Assembly: GCA_038503065.1 (NCBI GenBank) | Contig: JBCAMK010000012.1 | Location: 1,054,001 to 1,118,000, forward strand | Length of the DNA: 64,000 bases | Source of the DNA: Paragyromitra xinjiangensis | Lineage: Eukaryota > Ascomycota > Pezizomycetes > Pezizales > Discinaceae | Direction of reading: 5' to 3' | Part shown: positions 47,798 through 59,900 of the stretch, piece by piece | Layout of the letters: every line of letters begins with the position of its first letter | Numbering within the stretch: position 1 is the first letter of the stretch | The notes under the pieces: generated by a model | Database searches by the model: none | The model's input: only the letters and a program-made list of their open reading frames with translations | Told to the model about the DNA's origin: nothing | Position numbers and translations under genes: made by a program

Positions 47798-50652
47798 ATG
47801 TCGTTGTCCCGGTTGAGGAGCATGCGCGAGAAGCGATCAAGCGTCAATAAGAAAGACAAGGTATGCACAGCAACCTTTGGAATTTTTTGGGAATTTCCAT
47901 TTTGGATAATGACATTCCTTTCCCCCTTTCTTCCCCCTTTGTTTTTTTTCCCCTTCTCCTCGTCTCGGTTCAGACAGCTAACATGCCTCCGTTGCCGTGG
48001 ATCCAGCCCCGCCCCTTCTCCGGCGAATTATACGGGAATGACGAGAAGCCGAGAAAGTCAACGTCGTCGGGGTCAGCTTCGGCATCGGTTAAAGCCATAG
48101 AGTCGTCGTCGTTAAAGACGGACGACTCAAATGTAGTAGTCCACCTGCTCTGGAATACCCAGAGCCTGCTGGCATCAGCTTGGGGCATGCATTCGGGCTT
48201 ACCACCGTTTTTTTCACCGCAGGTCCCGAAAATCGCAAACGAGCTGCAGAAAGTGGGGATTCAGGTAACGGAAGAGACCATCAAACGGGTACTACGCGGC
48301 CGGTACGCGAACGGAGATCCAGACAAGGCGCTCGATTTGTTGGTCATGATCGAGGACTCGAACGATGGGATCGTGGCAAGGGTTAAACCGGAAGAAGAGA
48401 CTAAGCTGCTGGGCGCGGAGAATCATGGCGGGGTCACATGTTATCTGGATACGCTCTTGTTTGCTATGTTCGCAAGGTTGGACGCTTTTGAGGTGGTTCT
48501 AAAGTCTTCTTGCTTGCACTCCCCGTTGTGAAAGTTTCGTATTGGCTGAGCTTTGTGTGATCTTTGCTTACCACAGGCTATTCTATATAACTCGTTTGGC
48601 GAAGAAGATGAGAAACGGAGAAAATTGGCAGCGTTGATACGACTATTCGTCAATTTATTACGCTCGGGGAAGCTGGTCACCACAGACATAGTAGGCCGCG
48701 TGTTCCCTGAGGCAGGTGAGAGAAACAGATAGATCTCTAACAAGTCTATCGCATAGATATCGCAATTACAACAATCGATAGCAGAGTGTGGGTGGGAGGA
48801 GGCGTCGTCTACTCAGCAGCAAGACCCGTCAGAAGCTTTTGCTTTTATTACTGATACCCTTCAGCTTCCTTTACTGACAGTGAAGGTTGATATTGCTCAC
48901 GGTGGGAAAGAAATGGCAGAAGACGACCATAAATTCATTTCTGAAAGATTATTAAATTTATCTCTTCCTTCCGCGGGGGAGGGCGACCCCAATGTGCCAA
49001 TACCACTGGAAGCTTGTCTAGAAGGTTAGGCTCTTTTGGATCATTGGTTAATGGCTTATGGCTCACCAGTGTACGAGAGAATAGAATATTTTCATGGCCG
49101 AGTTGATGTCAAGCGTCAACTAGAGCGCCGAAGGACCATCGATTCAGTACATTCTTCCGACAAAGCATTCGAAAGAGCATTTGAGCAATCTTTCGAAAAA
49201 CCGTACGAAGATTCGAAAGGCAAAAGTCTTCATGTTGAGACTGTAGATCTAGGATCTCAACCAAGCAGCCCTGTAGCCACTCCCCAAACCCCTATAATAC
49301 CTCAGCTTCAATCTGAAAAATCCGATTCATCAGGACCTTCAACTGGAAAGTCAAGAAAACAATCCCTTATGCGGACTGTCGAGGTTGAAAGTGAAATAAA
49401 GCTTGATGGTGGGGTTCGTAAACGAGCTATGACATTCCGGAAGGAAATGCTTCTTCCCGCTTGGTGTTTTTTCAGCGTATTACCATTCTACACAGATTCC
49501 TCACCCCAGCCTGCACGGTCAACCTTTGCCGAGCACTTTTCGACCCGGCGACCGGTTTTAGGATTATGTTTAAAACGATATTCATGGACCCCTAAAAAGG
49601 GTGCTCAACGAGACCCTCGACGGGTCGACATACCCCTAGAAATCGCTCTTCCCACCTTTGTGACTGACGACGAAATGGGTGAAGACGATGGGACTCTGTA
49701 CGGAAACTTCAAGCTTGTACTTCAATCCGCCATCTGTCATCGTGGGAACTCAGTTCACAGCGGGCATTACATTGCCCTCATCCGCGGCGAAGAGGGCAGA
49801 TGGCTCCGTTTCGACGACCTCGCGCTTAGTGAACGCGTTTCCACTGTAGATCACAAAAAGGCTTTCGATGAGGAATCTCCATATATGCTGTTCTACCAGG
49901 TGCAGCCTATTGAGGACGATGAAACTGTCGTCACGAATACGGCACCGCCAAGTGTGCACTCGTTTGAACAGATGAGCGAGAAACGTCTTTCTATCATTTC
50001 CTCTGCCTCAGCTACAAGTATCGAAGGTGCTCCGCTGCCACCACCACCTGAGCCAACAATTAATGAGCCTCCATCGTACGAGAACCATCATCAGACAAGT
50101 ATAGAATTTGGGACGAGTCCTCCTCCGCCTTATGCTAGTGGTGCTGGTTTCTTATCGCCGCCGGGCCTAGAAACGGAACAGGATGAGAATCTGCTGCGTC
50201 CATCATCGAGATCAAGGACAAGACCAGGGTCTAGGGATGGTGATGAGGGAGAAGGGGGAAACGGTACTACGGGTAATATTACTAGGCCTGCGACAATACC
50301 GCGACGCTCAAAGAGTGAAGCGGCGGAGAAACGCTCTAGTTGGGCGTCATTGCGGCTCGGAAACATGGCGCGAGGCAAGAGTCAGGACAAACTCGGCTTC
50401 CGCAAAAGTGGCGAGTGGAAGAGAGAGGACTATCAAAACGCTAGTGCGCGTGTGGGTGAAGATAATGGTGAACGTGATGATATAGAGAAAATAGGAGAGA
50501 AAAGCAAAGAGAAGGAAAAGGAGAAACTGCCTAAAGAGGTGAAAGAAGTGAAAGAAAAAGAAAAGAAGGATAAAGGGAAAGGAAAGGAGAAGGAGAAAGG
50601 TAAGGACAAGGTCAAGGAGAAGAAAGAGGTTAGGGAGTGTGTCATCCAGTAG
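47798..50652 (+). CDS. USP-type ubiquitin carboxyl-terminal hydrolase with CaaX-like C-terminus
   Basis: Peptidase C19 deubiquitinase. Exons 47798-47860, 47974-48492, 48577-48690, 48757-49024 and 49070-50652 give 848 aa. The Cys box is GVTCYLDTLLFAMFARLDAF with catalytic Cys near residue 177. The His box is NSVHSGHYIALIRGEEGRW with His near 554. CGWEEASSTQQQDPSEAFAF and RPVLGLCLKRYSW are other USP signatures. The C-terminal 250 residues are disordered, ending in a Lys/Glu-rich stretch and the tetrapeptide CVIQ directly before the stop, a potential farnesylation box. Exon 2 may hide a further 90-nt intron (48133-48222) that is in frame without stops, so an 818-aa form is possible. The exon 3 donor (48691, GTAGGC) is the weakest call. 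The specific yeast counterpart was not determined. Confidence 0.88.
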
Positions 50653-52116
50653 ACGATGTCCATGCTACTTATCTTGGGTTTTTATTTCTTTTTCGTCTAA
50701 ATGCATGTTTAGAGAGACTTCTTAATATTGGTGGTTATGGCATTACGGTTGTTTTGTTTCGTCGTTTTTTTACCCCAGGAAGCTGGAAGGGATTACAGGA
50801 GTCTAAGGGATGGTTTGTAAATATTGGGACTGGGCATAACTGGGTTTGCTACGATGTTCGTTGCTATGGGTTAAATACCAAGTTGTTGAATACAATCAGA
50901 GGGCTTTGTGAATTTAGAGTAGTTTTGAGTTACTTCCGTGAACCTCTCCTAGATGAAGTTCGTTTCCATTAAGCGGACCGCGCCTGTCACTTTAAACGGC
51001 TTGATGAGTTGAGTTGAGGTTTAGCCCACAATGCGTCTGGCCCACCGAATGCAAAATCATTTGTTATCACTCGCCGCTAATGGATGCTATCCCGCAGGAA
51101 GACTGTTTCGTAACGCTCTGGCTCTAAAGACAGATAACATTCGTAGTATGGGTTGAGTAACTTCTAGCCAGAAGACGATTCCCTTGAATGACCGAGCCAA
51201 GTGGGGGGTGGCTCATAACTCCCAATTTTATAGGAATATGCAAATCATAGTGTTCAACCAATCAGTGCCCCCGACAGCATCTTGAAGCGTTTCTCAGAGG
51301 TCGGCATGAATTTAACTGCTTCAAATACCAGCCTCCTCACTCTTTCCTCTCCATCCTCAAACCATCACCCCAAACCATCAACTTCTTTTATCCTATCGGC
51401 GTCTGATTTGAACATTTCCTTCTCTGTTAGCTGACTGATGGACTGACAGGAAGATGCTTCACACACACACACGCTCATAAACAATGTCGTTACTTACAAA
51501 TATTTTTTTGATGATCGTAGCTAACGCATCTATCATTATAGTCCTCTTCCCTCTAAGATTAACTTAGAAATAACAGTAATGTCATCAAATAATTTCTCTC
51601 CGCTGCCTCCTCTCCGCTGCTTCGTGTTAGTCCTCTCCGTTCCTCCCGGGCTCTCTTTCGGAACTAATATCTACCTCCATAGAAAGTAACTTATAGAATA
51701 ACCAAGCATCCGTCACCGCAATGGATAGCAGCTGAAAATGATAATAATAATAGTTAATATAATAAGGGAATGGAGATGATTTGTACAAAGCGGAGGAAGA
51801 TTCGCGCCTTTGAAGGCTCGTCAGCAGCTGGTACACCTAGCCGGCAGCCGCATTTGGTTAAATTGACTTAAAAAAATAATAGTAATCATGGGAATAGAGG
51901 TGAAAGATTGGACGTGGAGGAAAAGTGGCACCTTCAGCACCTTGGTCTTTCGGGATCTGTTCAAGTATTACATCAAAGGGCCATGTACCAGCTCAACAAC
52001 AACCAATAGGATCAACAACAACAGCATCAAGAGGAGCCGAAGTAGTGAAATTAGATCTAGTAACTTCTTGGGTATGTACTGTGTTCTTTCTTTTTACCTC
52101 CTATTTTGTTCTGCTC

Positions 52117-52131
52117 GTGTGTGTGTGTGTG
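52117..52131. repeat. (GT)7 microsatellite
   Basis: Perfect dinucleotide run in intergenic DNA. Confidence 0.75.
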
Positions 52132-53856
52132 GAGTGCAATGAAAGCAATTTATGGTGAGGGGTGCCGCTCCCGTAGCGATGGTCGAAGGTTTGTCTATCC
52201 TTTCCTTTTACTACCTTTGATTTCATATGAAAGTATGGAGAAGGGTGACAGAATTTTAGGTCGAGCTCAGCCGCTGGTTATGACCACGTACGTTCACTAG
52301 GTGGTGGTAGTATCTAGCTCAGTTTTGGAACGAGTGCAGAAACATAAGTCGGGGACGAAAAGGAACCTCACGAGCACAAGATTTTGCTCTAGCTAAAAAT
52401 AGTAAGTGGAAGCCGAAATGCTAGTAAATATCTAGAAAAAAGACTTCATGTTCTTGGCCTTTCATCTTCATTACTAACTCGCAACAGTCACCAAATAGTC
52501 AGCCTTGCTATTATCAACACCTATTTAATCTAGCTTGCGACAGTATTCATGACTCGAGATTAATTACCCCCACCGCTATATGTCTGCTCTCATTCGCCTT
52601 ATCCCACTCCATGACTACCCCTCGAGTGCTTTTGTACTGGCTTTTGGCTTTGTTGGCACGCTTTCGATATTTACGAAGGCGACTGTCTGACCTGGGCCAT
52701 GGTGAGGGAAGATAGTGCTAAAAGAGGTAAGGGAGGCATTGGCCTGTACGAAGCTATCCAGCATGCGGAAAAAGGTGAAGGGAGACGGTGTTTACATGAG
52801 AACTATACAAATGCTATACAAATGTATAAGACGGGCCGCAGACTGGCTATAAAAACTTTTTCCACAACCCAAAACACAAGATATTTCTAATTAACTCGCT
52901 TGCAGTGCATTGCGCAATATACGATCATGTATCGAAACATGTCTGCGCGTCGCTTCGGTGCAGCCCGATGTGGTCATGAATTAGGGGACGTATTTAGTGC
53001 GAGTGATATCCAATGATCTCTTCTACTTTCCGTTTGGTAGCAACCCCCTGATCCCGAGGAAGCAATACTTATTTCACCATATCCTTTAGGTTATAGGCAG
53101 GGAATCCGAGAGACGGGATACATGTTAATCATGGCCAAAAGATTCGAAATGCCTACGAGCCACCAGCGAGCTCCGAACAGGAGTAGAAAAGTAAAGAAGA
53201 AAATTCAGACAAACTCTCTATATTTCCTTGCTTGAGGTGAATGGGGCCAACAAAAGAGTACAAAAAAGCTTCATGAATATCCACGGTCCCAAGTCTATAT
53301 TCGTGAGCTAACGATATGTAAGTCTAAAAGTTTGAATAATGGAAGAAATTACTAGGGTATATCTAGAGAAAGCTAGATACTATTTCGGGACTCAAGACCT
53401 AAGACATCGGATGAAATTACTGCCCCCTTCAGTCATTCGACCTGGATGGTAGACGAGGTGTAGGTTTTTTCAAAGAGAGACTTCTCACAGCATTCATCCT
53501 TGCTCCAGCCATCGGTATGAGACTCAAACCGCAAGAACGGCACTCGCATAATAATCTGAAACCGATAGTTAACGGAGACTTCAATTGTAGGAAGCTTTGC
53601 GACATGTGCTAAAACGGGCTTCTAGAAGCCCACAGAACTGCACTCCCCCACAAAAGCCATCACGCGAAGCTATCGATCTCTTCGTCCGGCAGAGCCTCCG
53701 CGAATCTCGATCGATCCATCCCATCATTGGCTCATCTCTTCGGCTCCACTGAGCTCTCCCATCTGGTTTCAGCAGCCGAGACATGTAACAGTTCCCCTTT
53801 TGTGATATATCGATAGATTAAGCGGAAGTTGCCATGCTGGCAGAAACATTGTTACA

Positions 53857-53867
53857 GGGTTAGGGTT
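53857..53867 (+). promoter_or_regulatory. Telomere-like GGGTTAGGGTT box upstream of SLP1
   Basis: An 11-bp stretch of TTAGGG-type repeat lies about 220 bases before the SLP1 start codon. Fungal promoters can carry such telobox sites for Myb-type factors (Tbf1 or Teb1-like). Binding here is inferred only from the sequence; it may also be chance or a relic. Confidence 0.3.
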
Positions 53868-54087
53868 CCTGCTGGCTGTGGATTTTACCGCAGCTCATCC
53901 GCTTGTTGAGCTCTAGCGACCAGCTTTTTTTTGTTGGCCACAACCACCACCAGGGGGTGGCAGTGACCGACCGATCCCTGAGCAGCACTGGAAGAGCTTG
54001 TTTATTCTTTGTCGTCTACTGCCGTCGATATTCGAGGCCGTCTGTCTTTTTTATCGCTGCAGAAGAGGTGGAGGAAAGGAGTGCACA

Positions 54088-56909
54088 ATGGCCGGACGTC
54101 TTGTTGTCACTTTGGCAACTGTGGTGCTTGGTCTTGGATTCTCGGTGACTGTTGACGGTGCAGCGTCATTTGCGCCTGTGGTTCTCAGCGGGGAAGGAGT
54201 AGCGGCACCGACTTGTAAACCGGTCACGGCGAACTACATTACACATTGTCTCCCGCAGCAATGTTTACGGACATCGTGGACGGCAACCGCGAACTCGTCT
54301 GCGGAAACCGTTGAGCCAAGCTCGACGTCAGTAACGGCCGCGGCAGCCACAGCGGCTTCACACAGGGGTCTCAATTTCGGGCGTCCAAACGTCAGTGCTG
54401 AACAGCCACATACGACAATGGAAGCTACAACTACAACTACAGCTCTCGAAGCTTCCCCAGAGAGCTCTACTACTACTCTTATCATTCCCGAACCGACTCC
54501 CTCTGCGGAGCTACCAAAGGAAGATGACTCTCCTCTCGACACCGCAAACTTCCTCTCCTTCGAGGAATGGAAAGCCCAGAACCTCGCCCGCGCTGGCCAG
54601 TCCTCAGATACCTTCGAACCGCGTCACCGTGAGCCGCGGAAGGACCCACGGGCCAATACCAATGCTCTTGACGCCCTAGGTGAAGACTCTGAGATCGAGC
54701 TCGATTTTGGCTTCGATTCTGGGAACGGCGGGGCGCCAGAGTATCGCGTGGGCCGAAGCGACAAGGCTGCTACTCCTGCTCCCGCTGATCCAGGATCACG
54801 ACCTAGGAGCAAAGACGCCGGAAAGACGTGTAGAGAACGCTTTAACTATGCGTCTTTCGACTGTGCGGCAACAGTACACAAAACGAACCCAGGGAGCAAG
54901 GGAGCAACGTCGATACTGATCGAGAATAAGGATAGCTACATGCGTAATAAGTGTGCGCAGGAGAACAAACACTTCGTTGTTGAGCTCTGTGAGGATATCC
55001 TCGTTGACACAGTTGTCCTCGCAAATTTTGAATTCTTCAGCTCCATGTTCCGCACCTTCCGTGTGAGCGTCTCTGATCGATACCCTGTCAAGGCGAATGG
55101 GTGGAAAGACCTCGGGACCTTCGAAGCCCGTAACTCGCGTCAGGTCCAAGCGTTTTTGATCGAGAACCCACTCATCTGGGCTAGGTATCTCAAAGTGGAG
55201 CTTCTCACCCACTACGGGAACGAGTTCTACTGTCCAGTATCACTCCTGCGAGTCCACGGGACAACAATGATGGAAGAGTTCAGACATCAAGAAGAGTTGG
55301 CTAGAGGCGAGATTGAAGATGATGTCCGTGAAGAGCTGGCTCCAGAGGCCGTAGCAGCAGAGATCAAGGAGGAAATCCAACTCCACACACCTGCTCCAAC
55401 AGAGGAACAGAAGCCGACAGAAAGCTACCCGGAGTACACCGCCAAACCCACCGAAACCATATATGAAGTCTATGAGCCGAACCACGCCGAGAAGCCAGTT
55501 CTGCACGACATGGCCGATACCAAGCCGGGCACTTGCAAACGACGAGCAACTAACGACATACTTCTCTTCGAGCCCTCCCGTCTGCCGGTTTGCAGTGTTG
55601 TATACACTCCATCCACGACTATGCGCACCGTTAAGTCCTCCGATCCCGCTACTATCATATCTGCCGGCTCCGTTTCTTCCTCGGCTGCTATAGAAAGCCC
55701 CCAGGCCCCGCCTCCGGTAGTACAGGAATCGGCTGTTACCGTCAGTTCATCGCAGAGTTCATCACAGCGAGAAGCTACGCCTACAACAGTTAAGCCTCCA
55801 GCTGCTTCCAAACCCGCTGAATCGCACTCGCCAGAACCTAAGCAACAGCAGCAACACATACCTCATCCTCCACCATCATATGTGCACCCACCCCCTCCTA
55901 GTCCAACGACCCAAGAGAGTTTCTTTAAGACTGTGCATAAGCGTCTATCACTGCTGGAACAGAATGCGACACTATCACTACAGTACATTGAGGACCAATC
56001 GCGGATTCTGCGAGATGCGTTCGTGAAGGTTGAAAAACGACAGATGGAGAAAACGACAGCGTTTATCCAACAGTTGAACTCAACATTCCTCACGGAGCTA
56101 AAAGTATACGTAAGTTTCCCACACTATGGCACTCCCCATGATACCATCGATATTAATGCCCTGTACAGAAAGACAAATACGACCAGCTCTGGCAATCCAC
56201 CGTCATCGCGCTCGAGTCCCAGCGAGATCAATCCGAACGTGATATGGCCGCCGTCTCCACACGTCTCACCATTCTCGCCGACGAAATGATCTTCCAGAAA
56301 CGCATGTACCAGATCCAGTCCTTCCTCCTCCTAATTACCATCGGTGTTGTCATCTTCTCGCGAAACAGTCAACTAGACACACCACTGCTACAACACATGC
56401 GGACTCGTTCTACGAACCTCCGTATGCTTGACACTCCGCCGTCGAGCCCGTTGCCACGTCGTCGTGGGAGCGAAGATTCGTCGGTGGGTGGGCCGGCATT
56501 TGAGCTATCTCCGCCACCAGAGGAGTATTCTGCCAGGGAAGGAAGTGGTAATGTGAGTCCGGTATATTTGAGGACCGAGGGGAGGACACAGAGCTCGCCG
56601 CCAACACCAAGTGGTACAAGGACAAAGAGGAGTTGGGCGCAGTTCGGGCCGCGATTGAAAGTGGAGAGTAAAGGAAAGAGGTGGCAGAGGCTGCCAAGCC
56701 CGCTTGGGAGTGTGGGGGATGCAGGGGATGCGGGGGATGAATTTGAGGGTGAGGAGGAGGGGTTGGTGGGGTTAGGACTGGATGGTGTGGGAGGGAGAAG
56801 TCCGAACGGGGAGAGGAACCCGGAAGGTGGAATGAGTTTGGAGGCATCACCGGTTATTGGGACCATAGGGGCATCGGAGACTTCAAGTTCAGGAAGCTCG
56901 TCTTCATGA
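54088..56909 (+). CDS. SLP1: SUN-like domain ER membrane protein (Slp1/SUCO family)
   Basis: SUN-like proteins of the Slp1/SUCO family sit in the ER and nuclear envelope and help fold or stabilise membrane proteins (with Emp65 in yeast). Exons 54088-56109 and 56169-56909 give 920 aa. An N-terminal signal peptide (LATVVLGLGFSVTVDGA) precedes a Ser/Thr-rich luminal region and FLSFEEWKAQ, a motif typical of this subfamily. The SUN-like domain spans about residues 245-391: CRERFNYASFDCAATV, SKGATSILIENKDSYMRNKC, FVVELCEDILVDTVVLANFE, and GNEFYCPVSLLRVHG. A coiled-coil-like stretch follows, then one membrane segment near 722-738 (SFLLLITIGVVIFS) and a disordered tail that would be cytosolic. An in-frame upstream ORF extends from 53998, but the ATG at 54088 gives the clean signal peptide. 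Confidence 0.93.
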
Positions 56910-59900
56910 AGATGAGTACTGGGATGTATGTGTTGTTTGGGCGTATTTTTTTTATGTTTTTATGTTTTTATGTTTTTGCTTTTTGTGAACCTTGGTGTTG
57001 GTGATTTGGCGATGCGGTGTTACTCTCTTTTTTCCTCTTCTTTTTACATATATCCATTCCTTTTTGTCTGTATACAAAACTACGTATTTGGATTGTGGTT
57101 TATTTAACGCATAATGATTATTGGAAAAGGGTAGCTAGAAAAACGGTCGGGGGAAAGGTGGGGCTTAATATTGTGTATTTAACAGCGGGGACTACGTTTG
57201 TTCTAAGAGATGCTCGGATTTATTCAGCTCATAGATTGATATATAAGAAAGAGCTTATTTGAGTGGATTTTTAGTTACGACCCGGGTGTTTTGTTATCTT
57301 CGTCTTCATCCCCGTCTATAAGTCGCTACATATTTTGGAGACGGATGCGATATGATGTGAGAGCGATTGAGACTCCGCCCTCCAAAGAAATCCGTTCGGC
57401 TGGGGCGTAAAAATAAGGGCCATGCCCTTGTTGGACTGAATGCTGTGACTGGGTACCAGATCAAACCTCAGGTGGGATTGGCATCAAGGCGAGTGGGTGG
57501 CGCCCTTTGCTTCTGTCATAATTTTCTACAAACTGAGTGATGTTTAGTGGAGATTGAAGTAACTTTATCAGCCTGTACTGATAATTAGTGAGTACAAGAA
57601 ATGACTAAGCCTAGATAGAATAGAGATTGGACACAAGCTTCACATTTTCACTACCAAATACGGTGTTCAGGGTTGGATGTATCAAATGAATTGATCAATT
57701 AATGACGGTCAGGGGAACCAGGATCACACTAACGTGTTGGGTTTATAATTTCAATCACTATATATCACTCGTTACACCCCGTGGGTATAAAAGTAACTCA
57801 CCACCTCCCAGCCCCGGTTAATAACTCAGGCTGATATTCTCGAGAAATCTAACCGAGATAACTATTCATTAGAAACCTTGTAACGCCCGCGCGTCTACAA
57901 AACGCCACTCCTCATAACTTACCACTCACTGGAAACGCAGATTCGGCCTGCGAAAAGCGGTGGCGTGCACCTTATCAAAGGATACCTTAGTAACGTAGTT
58001 AACATCGACACGTGATGTCCCCAACGAATGCAGGCTACCCCACTACACCACGAGCGTTGGTCATTTGAAGACGGTAAAGGCCCTTCCGGAAAGTGAAGCC
58101 GACATCAATATTCAGTCAAGAGGGACTAGCATTGTGCGGTTCCCAACAGCTAGTATCATCTAGTTATTAAGATGTTTTGAGTCATGGAGTAGATTTTGAT
58201 AGTATGTCAATTGTGAATAACGTATCATGCAACATATGAGCTAGGAGAACGAATGTGATTTGTCTGCTAGAGCAGGCTATGCATGCGGTACATCGAGAAA
58301 GTTATTGAGGATTGTAAGGATTGGGCTATCAAGGCTTGTGGATGGTGTCAACTATTCACTCCTATTCTTTAACTTATATCGCAAGTGCTTCTACGGTAAA
58401 TCTAGAGCACCTCCACCAATCAGCAAGATTAAGTGATTTTGATAATTTGACCAGTCAGAAAGGCACCAGCTACTGTGTAGGCATTTTCGATTTATAGGAC
58501 ACTAGATACTGCAGGACGAATTATGTATGAGATTCCCCCGAGGAAACAAGTAGGGTGATATGAATTCTATGCCGCGACAAGCCGGATCGATGACTAAGTT
58601 ATACTAGTTTTTGTCTTACTGTAATTCAGTCGTAAGTCCTTAGGTCTACACACCAAAGGGCATATTAACTACATTATAATCAATTACCTAATAACACCAA
58701 GGTACTAGACGATAGGAATACGGGAAGGGGCCGCGCAGTAGTATAAGAACCCCAACTAAAGGCTCAAACGATTGAGGCTTCTTCGTTAGCCACCTACTAG
58801 TTAGATTCCCACTTGTAGGCCTCCCATAACATTGAATGACAGATAAGACCCCAAAAAAGCCATGTTATAGCGGTGGTGGGAGTTCTGTAAAATAGGGCTA
58901 TAACATTAAAGTGTGGGCCGTACGCAACCCATAAAAACAAAGGCTAGAGTCCGGAACAAGAGCCTGGGCTCAATCTAATGTCATATGGCCTGATTGCGAA
59001 TAATCATCTAACATCCTGGAATAGCCTAGGCCTACTCACAACCTCTGAAATTATCACAACATCCAAGAACATAGAGGCGCAGGATGAGGATGAACTATGT
59101 GAGCGGGAGTGGTAGCGGCAGGGTGGATGGGAGTAGGAAAGTATTGGACTACGGAATTTGTATCCGACGATCTATCATCATAGTACGAAGATAATATTAT
59201 CCACCCATAAATGACCCGGTAACTTTATAATGCCGGATGTTGTTGTTGAAGTCGATGATATCACTCCTATCAACCCTCCAATAGTTTGCCTTCCTCGACT
59301 GTAATCAAGGAAGTTGCCGGATAACGTTAGATAAGCGAACACCTGATCAGGCAATGCTGACAGGCTTGAGAAACCTCCACAATAAGGCAATCCAACCACA
59401 ACTAAAGCTCGGAATTCTCCAATATGGTATACCAGGCCTAGTCACATGTTACCTCAAATCGTCCACCACCAATAGTGTCAAATATTATTCCACTATAGAA
59501 TTTTTCAAACTCTGACTCGCCAACACCCTTGATTACAGTGGTGTTAGGCAATTGTGACTTAGCAAGGAGTATCCAAACTCGCTTGAAACCACCTAACCTG
59601 CAGGGAATTTTATTCCTGCACTAAACTTTCTATGTATCACGTTACGGGATATGGGAAATGGTTTCGTGGCTCCTCAATTCAACTGGCATCGCCTCCTAAA
59701 TCCCTAGCCTCTCATATTCTTTCCTTAGGTCACAAAGATAGAACGATAGAACGAGGCCCGTCACATAGAAATCACCAGTTTCCCTAAATGAAAGTTACTA
59801 TATTTTATGACCCGTGTTCACGAAACACGTGAAGTTAACTAACCGCTACCCCGGGTATTAATGGAAGTAAAAGATATCTTAGGGCCCAACGTAGACTAAT

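Larger units (their letters stand above)
50653..54087. other. 3.4-kb intergenic region
   Basis: No supported gene. It contains (AC)6 at about 51461-51472, a (GT)n run at about 52117-52131, two exact TATCACTCG motifs (51065-51073 forward, 53000-53008 reverse) and a two-unit telomere-like GGGTTAGGGTT 220 bases before SLP1. Confidence 0.55.
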
